Source: an uncultured Dialister sp.
Lineage (GTDB): Bacteria; Bacillota; Negativicutes; Veillonellales; Dialisteraceae
Direction: 5' to 3'
DNA: 13,819 nucleotides
Assembly (NCBI RefSeq): GCF_900538805.1
Contig: NZ_UPZP01000059.1
Location: 1 to 13,819, forward strand
Part shown: positions 6,950 to 13,587 of the stretch, one piece after another
Position numbering within the stretch: position 1 is the stretch's first letter
How the letters are laid out: each line of letters begins with the position of its first letter
Notes under the pieces: model-generated
The model's input: the letters and a program-made list of their open reading frames with translations, nothing else
The model's database searches: none
What the model was told of the DNA's origin: nothing
Made by a program: the position numbers and the translations under genes

Positions 6950-8115
6950 TCCCTATCCTCCTGCGCTTCTTCCACTGCCGGAGCCTCAGCATCACCGCCG
7001 GCTTCAATATCTCCCAGGATATCGTCGTCTTCCGCCTCATCGGCCTGGCCGAAGCCCTCTTCCTTGGCCTGGGTTTCGCTCTTGATATCGATCTTCCAGT
7101 TTGTCAGCTTTGCTGCCAGCCTTGCATTCTGGCCTGCCTTACCGATGGCCAGGGACAGCTGGTAATCAGGAACGATAACATAGGAGGATTTTTCTTCTTC
7201 CCATACGGAAACGGAAATCACCTTGGCCGGAGACAGGGCGTTGGCGATGTATACGGCCGGATCCTCATCCCAGCGGACGATATCGATTTTTTCATCATGA
7301 AGCTCGTTCACAATGTTCTGCACCCTCTGGCCCTTGGGACCTACGCAGGCGCCCACCGGATCCACCTTGGGGTCCATGGCGTAAACGGCAATCTTGGAAC
7401 GGGAACCCGCTTCGCGGACCACGCTCTTGATTTCCACGGTGCCGCTGTAAATTTCAGGAACCTCCAGTTCAAAGAGTCTCTTCAAGAGTCCCGGATGGGT
7501 TCTGGACAGGATGATTTCCGGTCCCTTGGTGGTCTTTCTCACTTCCAGCACATAGCACTTGATTTTATCATTGGGATGGAACTCTTCCCCTTCAATCTGT
7601 TCCGCATAGGGAAGGATGCCTTCCACCCGGCCCAGGTCTACGAAAATAGTGCGGGATTCGCTCCATTTCACGGTGCCCGTAATCACATCGCCTTCGCGGC
7701 CGGAGAATTCATCATAAATAGAACCTCTTTCCGCTTCCCGGAGCTTCTGGATCATCACCTGCTTGGCAGTCTGTGCAGCGACACGGCCGAAATTCTTCGG
7801 TGTCACTTCGATGCGGAGCATATCACCTGCTTCATAGGACTTGTCAATCTTCTTGGCATCTTCCACGGAAATTTCATTCACCGCATTTTCAGAGGCCGGG
7901 TCGATTTCCTCCACCACCATCTTTTCTTCATAAATATGGTAATCTCCGGTCTCCCTGTTCAGGGTGACAGAGGACTTGGCATTGCTGCCGGTTTCCTTCT
8001 TGTAGGCAGTGAGCAGCACCATTTCCAGTGCATCAAAAACGACCTTCTCGTCTACCTTTTTCGCCTTCACCAGGCCCTTGATTGCTTCGATTAAATCTAA
8101 ATTCACGATGTCCAT
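6946..8115 (-). CDS. nusA: Transcription termination/antitermination factor NusA
   Basis: NusA binds RNA polymerase and modulates pausing, intrinsic termination and antitermination. The 389-aa protein holds an N-terminal polymerase-binding domain (about 1-130), an S1 domain (about 142-206, GDVITGTVKW to ILSRTHP), KH1 with GPKG at 259-262, and KH2 with GKAG at 325-328. An acidic tail of about 35 residues ends it. There are no E. coli-type C-terminal repeats, which is normal for Firmicutes. The chosen ATG has GGGAGG only 2 nt upstream, which is very tight. A GTG at 8106 (codon 4) would give 11 nt spacing and a more typical start M-N-x-x-L-I-E-A, so the protein may be 386 aa. rimP ends 12 nt upstream. 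Confidence 0.96.
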   Translation of the reverse strand: MDIVNLDLIEAIKGLVKAKKVDEKVVFDALEMVLLTAYKKETGSNAKSSVTLNRETGDYHIYEEKMVVEEIDPASENAVNEISVEDAKKIDKSYEAGDMLRIEVTPKNFGRVAAQTAKQVMIQKLREAERGSIYDEFSGREGDVITGTVKWSESRTIFVDLGRVEGILPYAEQIEGEEFHPNDKIKCYVLEVRKTTKGPEIILSRTHPGLLKRLFELEVPEIYSGTVEIKSVVREAGSRSKIAVYAMDPKVDPVGACVGPKGQRVQNIVNELHDEKIDIVRWDEDPAVYIANALSPAKVISVSVWEEEKSSYVIVPDYQLSLAIGKAGQNARLAAKLTNWKIDIKSETQAKEEGFGQADEAEDDDILGDIEAGGDAEAPAVEEAQEDRE

Positions 8116-8127
8116 TTCCTCCCGGAA

Positions 8128-8598
8128 TCAAAATGAAAAATGCAGTCTAACCTGCGAAATCTTATCTCTACTTAAAGAAATGTTTCCCTCTTCCGTTTCC
8201 AGAAGAAGAGAGCCCTCCTCACCAAGACCAAGCAGTTTGGCCGTAAAGGCTTTGACCCCCTTCTTCCCTTCCAGGGGAGCAAAGAGCTTCACATCCACGT
8301 CCTCGCCGGTGTAGCGGATGAAATCCTTGTCCTTCTTCAGCACACGGTCAAGGCCCGGAGAAGAAACCTCCAGCATGTAATTATCCGGAATCAGGTCCGC
8401 CTCATCCAGAAGTGCCCCGGCCGTCTCGCTCACCGTCTGGCAGTCGTTCAAATCCACGCCGCCTTCCTTGTCGATGTAAATGCGGAGAATCCAATTCCTC
8501 TCCCGCACATATTCCACATCCACAAGCTCCAGGCCTTCACTCTCAAGCTTTGGCTCCAGCAGCTTTTCCACCGCTTCTTCCACATCCCTGCGCGCCAT
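8128..8598 (-). CDS. rimP: Ribosome maturation factor RimP
   Basis: RimP assists assembly of the 30S subunit. The 156-aa protein has the expected two-domain build. The N-terminal part contains GLELVDVEYVRERNWILRIYID and the signature YMLEVSSPGLDR at 74-85. The C-terminal SH3-like part has FTAKLLGLGEEGSLLL and ends in ISLSRDKISQVRL. The ATG at 8598 is preceded by AAGGGAGG with 4 nt spacing. It is the first gene of the operon, about 75 nt downstream of the expected transcription start, and it directly precedes nusA as in most bacteria. Confidence 0.95.
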   Translation of the reverse strand: MARRDVEEAVEKLLEPKLESEGLELVDVEYVRERNWILRIYIDKEGGVDLNDCQTVSETAGALLDEADLIPDNYMLEVSSPGLDRVLKKDKDFIRYTGEDVDVKLFAPLEGKKGVKAFTAKLLGLGEEGSLLLETEEGNISLSRDKISQVRLHFSF

Positions 8599-8620
8599 AT
8601 GCCCTCCCTTATCCTTAATA

Positions 8621-8648
8621 TAAGAAAGAGTGAGCCGAAGCTCACTCT
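8621..8648 (-). terminator. UUCG-capped leader hairpin upstream of rimP
   Basis: On the - strand a perfect 9-bp stem, AGAGTGAGC (8640-8648) with GCTCACTCT (8627-8635), is closed by the very stable UUCG loop. It is followed by the T-rich TTCTTATATT. It lies between the promoter and rimP, so it could act as an attenuator. The T-run is interrupted, so a pure stability role is also possible. Confidence 0.55.
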
Positions 8649-8680
8649 ACAGGAAACTCTATACACACACTTACAGTTAG

Positions 8681-8709
8681 ATTATATCACACTATGTAAA
8701 GGGTGGCAA
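8681..8709 (-). promoter_or_regulatory. Sigma-70-type promoter of the rimP-nusA-infB operon
   Basis: On the - strand TTGCCA (8704-8709) and a perfect TATAAT (8681-8686) are separated by exactly 17 nt. Transcription would start near 8674 and run into rimP. Confidence 0.85.
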
Positions 8710-8716
8710 ATCATTG

Positions 8717-8842
8717 GGGCCGCAAAACGGCCCGGGTTCCGAAGAAAAAGGTTCTTAAGATTAACCGGCCTTCCGGCCGGAGGGTTCGGAGGTTTGACAC
8801 CGCCTGCGGCGGTGAGGGTTGTGGTATCGCCCTCCGGGCGAT
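8717..8842. repeat. Second hairpin array, upstream of the rimP promoter
   Basis: Four short perfect stem-loops stand in a row: 8717-8722/8728-8733, 8765-8770/8775-8780, 8799-8804/8808-8813 and 8826-8832/8836-8842. Loops are 3-5 nt and spacers contain GGGTTC. The last unit, GGTATCGCC then GGGCGATGAG, is the same module as at 3411-3430 with a different loop. No gene overlaps it. Confidence 0.75.
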
Positions 8843-8893
8843 GAGCATAAAGGTGGCGTTACGGGATTACCTTCCCCATCAACTGCCATTCTA

Positions 8894-8953
8894 AGGAAGC
8901 GCTTCCTCAAATCATTGTCTGCTTTGATTCTTGAATTCCTATACACCGCAAGG
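8894..8953. repeat. 14-bp palindrome and diverged copy of the right-edge repeat
   Basis: AGGAAGCGCTTCCT (8894-8907) is a perfect palindrome. From 8895 the sequence aligns by eye, with one single-base gap, to 13679-13735. Shared points are GGAAGyGCT, AATCrTT, ATTCTTG and GCAAGG. It seems to be an old copy of the same dispersed element, without the second arm seen there. The remaining stretch to 9134 is AT-rich and shows nothing I can name. Confidence 0.45.
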
Positions 8954-9134
8954 CCCAAGCAGCGGTCTGATTTACTGTTTTCTCCTACATATAGTATGTA
9001 TTTCTATTTTATCCATCAATATACGGTATAATAATTTTTCTCAAGGTACTTATAGAAAGATTTTAATACCTCCAGATGCCCATGGTATCAGCTTTCAGGG
9101 ACTTCATCCTTTCCCGCATGGCAGGGCACGTTTT

Positions 9135-9163
9135 TTGACCGCCGTTCGATTCAGGTATAAAAT
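9135..9163 (+). promoter_or_regulatory. Promoter of the universal stress protein gene
   Basis: TTGACC (9135-9140) and TAAAAT (9158-9163) are spaced by 17 nt. The predicted start is near 9170, giving a leader of about 50 nt before the ATG at 9222. Confidence 0.65.
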
Positions 9164-9221
9164 ATAGATAGAAAGCGATGAATAGTTCATTCATCACAAT
9201 TTGATAAAGAAAGGTGGGCTG

Positions 9222-9662
9222 ATGAAAATGTTGGAATTCAAAAAGATTCTCGTTCCTTACGATGGTTCTTCCTATGCGAAGAAAGCACTGGCTGTGGCTG
9301 CTGATACGGCCCGGCTCATTCCCGGCGCCGAGCTCTTCATTGCAACCGTGGCTCCTGCCGAAGAGCCGAAGGAAAAGGTTCGGATTACAAAATCCGCCGC
9401 TCCTGATGAGCCGCCGCCGAAGAACCCCGGTGAAATTCTTCTGGACGAAGCGGATAAGCTGGTGCCTGAGGAAATCCCCCGCCACCTCATCCTCCGTGTA
9501 GGCGACCCCGGTGAAGAGCTGGTGGCGCTGACTCTTCAGAAGCCATTCGACCTCATCATCATGGGCAGCCGCGGCAGAGGCGCCCTGAAGAGTCTCCTCA
9601 TGGGTTCCGTTTCCAGCCACCTGGTAAGCAACGTGAAATGTTCCGTGTTCATTATTAAATAA
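9222..9662 (+). CDS. Universal stress protein, UspA family
   Basis: This is a single-domain UspA-fold protein of 146 aa, probably a cytoplasmic, ATP-binding stress or metabolic-state protein. It has the N-terminal strand KKILVPYDGS and the nucleotide-binding pattern G-x2-G-x9-G-S (GSRGRGALKSLLMGS) near 115-129. It ends in the family's CSVFIIK strand. Residues about 47-75 form a Pro/Glu/Lys-rich loop longer than in many members. An in-frame TTG at 9201 is less likely: AAAGGTGG (9210-9217) serves the ATG at 9222, or the ATG at 9228 with better spacing. It stands alone with its own promoter and converges on the OLD nuclease gene. Its specific role cannot be told from sequence. Confidence 0.93.
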   Translation: MKMLEFKKILVPYDGSSYAKKALAVAADTARLIPGAELFIATVAPAEEPKEKVRITKSAAPDEPPPKNPGEILLDEADKLVPEEIPRHLILRVGDPGEELVALTLQKPFDLIIMGSRGRGALKSLLMGSVSSHLVSNVKCSVFIIK

Positions 9663-9674
9663 ATAGGTCAAGTC

Positions 9675-9721
9675 AAAAAGGGCCGTGAGAAAATGTAAAT
9701 CATTTCTTCACGGCCTTTTTT
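9675..9721. terminator. Bidirectional terminator between usp and the OLD gene
   Basis: AAAAAGGGCCGTGA (9675-9688) pairs with TCACGGCC plus a T-run (9708-9721), and AAATG/CATTT extends the stem inside. T-runs follow the stem on both strands, so it serves usp on + and the nuclease gene on -. Confidence 0.85.
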
Positions 9722-9762
9722 CAATATTCACTTTCACTGAAAGCTTTAAGGAAGCACTGCCA

Positions 9763-11412
9763 TCATTTTTTTGCCGCTTTTCCGCTTCCGCCGGAAAACT
9801 GCACCGCCGCCTGAATCACCCGGGCAAAGGCAGGGGGAATCAGTTCTTTAGAGAGGCTCCTTCCCAGGGTTCTTCCGATGATGACCCCCTTATTTCCATA
9901 AAGCCAGGCAAAGTAGTAGAACTCCAGGGCCTCCCGATTTCTTGGATTGATGTTTTTCAGCTTCACCGGCGGATAGTAGCCCTTGGGCAGTCCCAGTTTG
10001 GCACCTGCTTTTTTAATGAGGGACGTATTCACCGCATCGCCGGCGTCTTCCATATCCCCAATGACCTGGTCTAAGGCCTTCCTTCCCCGATGGGCAAGGC
10101 AGGACTTCACCACGTCCATTTCATAACAGATGAAATCGGTGAAAAACACATAGGGCGACTGCTTTGCCGTGCCCATGACGTCCCTGTCGTAAAGGCACAC
10201 CGCCGGTATGTGGAAGCGCCGCACCAGCTGGGCGATTTTGGAAATGGAACTTTCTCCCCGTGCATTGATAAGACAGATGCCGTGGTAGTCAAAATTCACT
10301 CCCAAAGTCTTGGCAAAATAACCGAAGGAGCCGTATTCTGTCTCCCCTTCCACCAGGATGGTGCATTTGGAATACAGGGCTTCCTTCACTTCCGGAAAAT
10401 GCATGATCAGGTGCTTCTCGATTTCCCTGTCAAAGTGGAAGGACGCGCCGCAGGCGGCCTGCACCTTCTTCCTGTCATCCCAGTAAATGCGGATAATCTG
10501 CCGGTAATCGTTCACCAGGGAGTCCGTGGAATGGGTAACCACGAAGAGCTGGCCGTTCAGCCCGTCCACTCCCAGTATGGTCTGCACCAGCTTCAGGAAG
10601 AAGGGTTCCTCGTTATTCAGAATGGAGCGGCAGAAGGCCAGCATAGCCCTCTGCAGGTAGGGATGGAGATGAAGCTCCGGTTCGTCGATGCTCACCGTCA
10701 CCGGAAGGAAACGGCGCCCCCTTTGGTCGGTGATAATCATATTTTCAAAAGAAATGGCCCGGCTTTCCTTCTTCCTCATCATCTTGATAAGAAGGGAAAC
10801 CCCGACGGCAATCATGAGCTTCATGGTAGAATCATAGGACGTGCCGATGGCGATGGAGCGGAAGATTTCATTGAACAGAACCAGGGTGGCCTTACGGGCA
10901 TCATCCTTCGGGAGGGATAAGTGAAATCCCTTCTGGTTCAAAAGCCTTTCCACCTCTTCAATCACTTCGGGCCCACCGGAAAGGTACCCTTCAAAGATGG
11001 AAATGGTTTTCGCAATGTCCTCTTCGGAAATCATTTTCCGGGGCACCTCATCTAGGGCAAAATCAATATAAAAGAGGCATCGCGTATACTCCAGCGGCAG
11101 CTCCTCTCCGCTGTCCATGTTATACAGCTTGGGCACCACCTGCCGCACATGCTGCCGGAGTTCCAAATGGGCCGTGTCCTTCAGCCCGTCATCTTCAGAA
11201 GACAGGGTAATCTGTATGCGGATCGGTTCATCGGCATCCAGAAAATCGCTTTCCTTGAATCCGTATCCATGGGTGATGGATTTCAAAAGGGTGAGAAAAT
11301 TACTTTTCCCGATATTGTTATCCCCTACGATATAATTCACCCGGCTGTCAAAGTGCAGCTCCACATGACGAAAGGTACGGTAATTTTCTACCAGCATATG
11401 GGATATAAACAT
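9763..11412 (-). CDS. Class 1 OLD-family ATP-dependent endonuclease (ATPase + TOPRIM)
   Basis: This 549-aa protein joins an ABC/SMC-type ATPase to a TOPRIM nuclease, the layout of OLD (overcoming lysogenisation defect) proteins. The N-terminus runs MLVENYRTFRHVELHF as in RecF/SMC-like ATPases. Walker A is GDNNIGKSN (30-38), Walker B with its signature glutamate is SIDEPELHLHP (241-251), and the H-loop is VVTHSTDS (291-298). TOPRIM shows VEGETE (354-359) with Glu355 and the D-x-D of YDRDVMG (Asp409, Asp411). A helical C-terminus contains NKGVIIGRTLGRSL. All key residues are present. The start has AAGGAGG 6-7 nt upstream. No UvrD/GajB-like helicase or other partner lies beside it, hence class 1. 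Known relatives act against phage or in DNA processing, but the biological role here is not shown. Confidence 0.88.
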   Translation of the reverse strand: MFISHMLVENYRTFRHVELHFDSRVNYIVGDNNIGKSNFLTLLKSITHGYGFKESDFLDADEPIRIQITLSSEDDGLKDTAHLELRQHVRQVVPKLYNMDSGEELPLEYTRCLFYIDFALDEVPRKMISEEDIAKTISIFEGYLSGGPEVIEEVERLLNQKGFHLSLPKDDARKATLVLFNEIFRSIAIGTSYDSTMKLMIAVGVSLLIKMMRKKESRAISFENMIITDQRGRRFLPVTVSIDEPELHLHPYLQRAMLAFCRSILNNEEPFFLKLVQTILGVDGLNGQLFVVTHSTDSLVNDYRQIIRIYWDDRKKVQAACGASFHFDREIEKHLIMHFPEVKEALYSKCTILVEGETEYGSFGYFAKTLGVNFDYHGICLINARGESSISKIAQLVRRFHIPAVCLYDRDVMGTAKQSPYVFFTDFICYEMDVVKSCLAHRGRKALDQVIGDMEDAGDAVNTSLIKKAGAKLGLPKGYYPPVKLKNINPRNREALEFYYFAWLYGNKGVIIGRTLGRSLSKELIPPAFARVIQAAVQFSGGSGKAAKK

Positions 11413-11451
11413 GGCCCTGCCTCCTTCACATCTGCATTTTTCCTTTTCTTT

Positions 11452-11457
11452 ATTATA
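11452..11457 (-). promoter_or_regulatory. -10 element of the OLD nuclease gene
   Basis: A perfect TATAAT on the - strand lies about 40 nt before the start codon. The -35 position at 17 nt spacing reads GTAATC, a poor match. A weakly expressed or activator-dependent promoter is likely. Confidence 0.5.
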
Positions 11458-11489
11458 TCATGATGAAAAAGGAGGATTACAGGCGAAAG

Positions 11490-11530
11490 AAGATAGAAGG
11501 TAGAAGGTAGACGTCTATTTTCTATCTTCT
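11490..11530. repeat. GATAGAAG/GACGTC inverted repeat
   Basis: AGAAGATAGA near 11489-11498 is the exact reverse complement of TCTATCTTCT near 11521-11530. Between them sits the palindrome TAGACGTCTA (11508-11517). The same ingredients recur at 13514-13575 and partly at 133-175. Confidence 0.55.
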
Positions 11531-11590
11531 ATTCTTACCGAGATCCTCCGCTTTCGCTCAGGATGATGAGTGGGAGGCGGGGAGGCTGCC
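11531..11590 (+). repeat. Direct repeat copy 1, GGATCTCG/GTCATCCTGAGC type
   Basis: About 60 bp nearly identical to 11830-11887, differing at a few bases and one 2-nt gap. Read on the - strand it contains CCTGAGCGAAAGCGGAGGAT. This resembles a palindromic intergenic repeat found in many unrelated bacterial genomes. Confidence 0.75.
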
Positions 11591-11593
11591 TCC

Positions 11594-11750
11594 ATTGTCA
11601 TCTCGAGCGGAGCAGCATGCGGTATGGGTGGTAAAGGACTTGGACTCATTGTTACTCTGAGTCGAGAGATCTCCTGCCCCATTGCGACGTGTTCCATTGG
11701 AGCGTGAGATTTCTCCACTCCGCTTCGCTGCGGTCGAAATGACAGCGGCA
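11594..11750. repeat. GTCATyTCGAG-type repeat elements in opposed orientation
   Basis: GTCATCTCGAGCGG (from 11598) and later GAGAGATCTCCTGCC (from 11665) match the element at 13591-13633 in order. A second, inverted unit runs from GAGATTTCTCC (11706) to CGAAATGACAG (11734-11744). The segment is a mosaic of dispersed repeats with no coding signal. Frames across it give only the peptides typical of such repeats. Confidence 0.55.
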
Positions 11751-11829
11751 GGCGATATTGGTGTCATGAGAGTCTGGTATTTTCAGCCTCCCCGCCCACT
11801 AGTATTGACCGATATATCTGTCATTTACG

Positions 11830-11887
11830 ACTCTTATCGAGATCCTTCGCTTTCGCTCAGGATGACGAGTGGGAGGCGGGGGCTGCC
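11830..11887 (+). repeat. Direct repeat copy 2, GGATCTCG/GTCATCCTGAGC type
   Basis: Second copy of the unit at 11531-11590, in the same orientation about 300 bp away, ending in the same GGCTGCC. The two copies bracket the opposed elements at 11594-11750. Confidence 0.75.
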
Positions 11888-11945
11888 GAAATCCGGTCAT
11901 GGCAGCGGCGGGAGGGGAAAACCGGCAACCCGCTTCCTCACACTG

Positions 11946-11983
11946 AAAAAGCGGCGCCTTCTATTTCAAAAGGCACCGCTTTT
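11946..11983 (-). terminator. Intrinsic terminator of thiC
   Basis: On the - strand AAAAGCGGTGCCTT (11970-11983) pairs with AAGGCGCCGCTTTT (11947-11960), with one mismatch, over a 9-nt loop, and ends in a T-run. It lies 25 nt past the thiC stop. A T-run on + as well makes it partly bidirectional. Confidence 0.85.
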
Positions 11984-12007
11984 ATCATTCCTTGCTACAG
12001 TCCCTTC

Positions 12008-13315
12008 TTACTGCTTTTCAAAGGGATCGTCTTCCGGATTCCGGTTGTTCAGGATTTCATCAAGCGTCTTCATGGGGCACATGGAGCCGCACATGGTGCA
12101 GGTGAATTCATCTTCCGGTTTGCTGCTTTCCCTGTACCGTTTTGCCTTGGCCGGGTCGATGGCCAGCGGAATCATTTCCTTGAAATCCACCTTTCTTCTG
12201 GCCCAGGACATTTTTTCGTCCCAGAGCGCCGCTCCTTTCACGCCCTTGGCCAAATCCGCCGCATGGCAGGCGATTTTGGAGGCCACAATGCCTTCATGCA
12301 CATCGTCCACGTCCGGCAGGCGGAGATGTTCCGCCGGTGTCACGTAGCAGAGGAAATCGGCGCCGCAGGATGCGGAAAGGGCTCCGCCGATGGCGGCGGT
12401 AATGTGGTCATACCCCGGTGCCACATCGGTAACAATGGGGCCAAGCACATAGAGAGGTGCGCCGTGGGTGAGCTTTTTGGCCACTTCCACATTCATGCGC
12501 ACATCGGAAATAGGCATGTGCCCCGGTCCTTCCACCATGACCTGCACGCCGGCCTTCCTGGCACGAAGCACCAGTTCTCCCAGATTGATGAGTTCGGAAA
12601 TCTGGATGGCATCGGTGGAATCATGGCCGCTGCCGCTGCGGCAGCCGTCTCCCAGTGACAGGGTGACATCGTATTTCCGCAGGAGTTCCAGAAGGCGGTC
12701 AAACTGTTCGTAAAAGGGATTTTCCTTCCCGTGCATGTACATCCAGGCGAAAAGAATGGAGCCGCCCCGGGACACCAGATTGGTAATCCGCTTGTTCCGC
12801 ATAATGTGCTTTGCGGTTTCCCGGTTCAGCCCGGCATGGATGGTCATGAAATCAACGCCGTCCTTCGCATGCCGTTCCACCACGGAGAATAAATCGTCGG
12901 CGGTCATATCCTTCAGTCCCTTGTGAAGCACTCCCTTCACATCGTACATGGGCACCGTACCAATGGTAGCGGGGCTGTTCTTCACCAGCCATTCCCGGAA
13001 AGGCGCGGTCTCCCCGTAGCAGGACAGGTCCATAATGGCCTCCGCCTTCATTTCCCAGGCCAGCTTTGCCTTGGCCTGCTCCGTTTCATAATTGCACACA
13101 TCCTCTGAAATCCCCAGATTCACATTCATCTTCGTCCGAAGGCCCTTACCAATGGCATAGGGATGGAGGGACTTGTGGTAAATATTGGCAGGAATGACAA
13201 TGGTCCCTTCTGCCACGCCCTGCCTGATAAACTCCACAGATACCCCTTCCTCACGAGCCGCCGTTTCCATTTCCTTCGTTATGATTCCCTGTCTTGCCGC
13301 TTCCAGCTGTGTCAT
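12008..13315 (-). CDS. thiC: Phosphomethylpyrimidine synthase ThiC
   Basis: ThiC is a radical SAM enzyme that rearranges 5-aminoimidazole ribotide into HMP phosphate, the pyrimidine half of thiamine. The 435-aa protein is the short form, without the extra N-terminal domain of proteobacterial ThiC. Conserved blocks include GDGCRSGSGHDSTD, VEGPGHMP, LGPIVTDVAPGYDHI and AIGGALSASCGADFLCYVTPAEHL. The C-terminal cluster motif reads CTMCGSMC at 406-413, C-x2-C-x3-C rather than the textbook C-x2-C-x4-C. The frame is open to 13345, but an ATG there falls inside the riboswitch terminator. GGGAGG (13321-13326) stands 5 nt before the ATG at 13315, which is therefore the start. No other thiamine gene is next to it. 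Expression is controlled by the TPP riboswitch upstream. Confidence 0.96.
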   Translation of the reverse strand: MTQLEAARQGIITKEMETAAREEGVSVEFIRQGVAEGTIVIPANIYHKSLHPYAIGKGLRTKMNVNLGISEDVCNYETEQAKAKLAWEMKAEAIMDLSCYGETAPFREWLVKNSPATIGTVPMYDVKGVLHKGLKDMTADDLFSVVERHAKDGVDFMTIHAGLNRETAKHIMRNKRITNLVSRGGSILFAWMYMHGKENPFYEQFDRLLELLRKYDVTLSLGDGCRSGSGHDSTDAIQISELINLGELVLRARKAGVQVMVEGPGHMPISDVRMNVEVAKKLTHGAPLYVLGPIVTDVAPGYDHITAAIGGALSASCGADFLCYVTPAEHLRLPDVDDVHEGIVASKIACHAADLAKGVKGAALWDEKMSWARRKVDFKEMIPLAIDPAKAKRYRESSKPEDEFTCTMCGSMCPMKTLDEILNNRNPEDDPFEKQ

Positions 13316-13320
13316 AAGTT

Positions 13321-13326
13321 CCTCCC
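13321..13326 (-). promoter_or_regulatory. Ribosome binding site that sets the thiC start
   Basis: GGGAGG on the - strand lies 5 nt before the ATG at 13315 and just after the riboswitch terminator. It rules out the in-frame upstream ATG at 13345. Confidence 0.8.
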
Positions 13327-13329
13327 ATG

Positions 13330-13355
13330 AAAAAAAGCCCGCCATGGCGGGCTTT
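13330..13355 (-). terminator. Riboswitch-controlled intrinsic terminator before thiC
   Basis: A perfect stem (13346-13355 with 13334-13343; the central AT leaves a CATG-type loop) is followed on the - strand by seven T (13330-13336). It lies between the TPP aptamer and the thiC ribosome site, so it is the off-state expression platform. Confidence 0.9.
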
Positions 13356-13371
13356 GAACAAACAGATTTCC

Positions 13372-13449
13372 TGCTTCCTTACGTCGGTATGAACCGCATC
13401 AAGTTCAAAGGGTCGGATACCATCCTCTCAGTCTTTCGACTCCCCCAGC
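13372..13449 (-). promoter_or_regulatory. TPP riboswitch aptamer (THI element)
   Basis: Read on the - strand, the order is GCTGGGGGAGTC, GACTGAGAGG, then ACCCTTTGAACTTGATGCGG, TTCATACCGACGTAAGGAAGC. These match the conserved THI-box blocks (GGGG, CUGAGA, ACCCUUUGAACCUGAU, and CGUAGGGAAG, here CGTAAGGAAG). Location just upstream of thiC fits its role of shutting the gene down when thiamine pyrophosphate is plentiful. Confidence 0.95.
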
Positions 13450-13461
13450 ATGTATGTATGT

Positions 13462-13491
13462 ATTATACCATACCGCGTCTACCGGAAATCA
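13462..13491 (-). promoter_or_regulatory. thiC promoter with extended -10
   Basis: On the - strand TGGTATAAT gives a perfect -10 hexamer (13462-13467) with the TGn extension. The -35 is poor: TGATTT at 18 nt is the closest. The start would fall near 13455, immediately before the aptamer. Confidence 0.65.
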
Positions 13492-13513
13492 AAAACAATG
13501 CCTGGGGAAACAA

Positions 13514-13575
13514 TTGAAAAAGAGGATAGAGAATAGAGGATAGAAGTCTGACGTCTGTCGTCTATTGTCAGATTG
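13514..13575. repeat. GATAGA-rich / GACGTCTG intergenic repeat
   Basis: GAGGATAGAGAATAGAGGAT leads into CTGACGTCTG and TCGTCTATTGTCAG, with TCTGAC/GTCAGA able to pair. It resembles 11483-11530 and 133-175. Confidence 0.55.
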
Positions 13576-13587
13576 CCTCTCCCCTTC

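Noticed and set aside
9063..9671. A 202-aa frame on - across the universal stress protein gene
   Set aside because: It is codon-aligned antisense to usp, has no recognisable domain or ribosome site, and would have to run through the usp promoter.
10971..10982. LSGG in the OLD protein (residues 144-147) as an ABC signature motif
   Set aside because: It lies about 95 residues before Walker B and not just upstream of it as in ABC proteins, so it is probably chance.
11805..11833. TTGACC at 11805 as the -35 of a + strand promoter
   Set aside because: The position 17 nt downstream reads CGACTC, not a -10 box, and there is no + strand gene beyond.
11682..12347. A 221-aa frame on + from the repeat region into thiC
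   Set aside because: It is built from translated intergenic repeats (peptides such as YRDPSLSLRMTSG are typical of them) and then the antisense of thiC.
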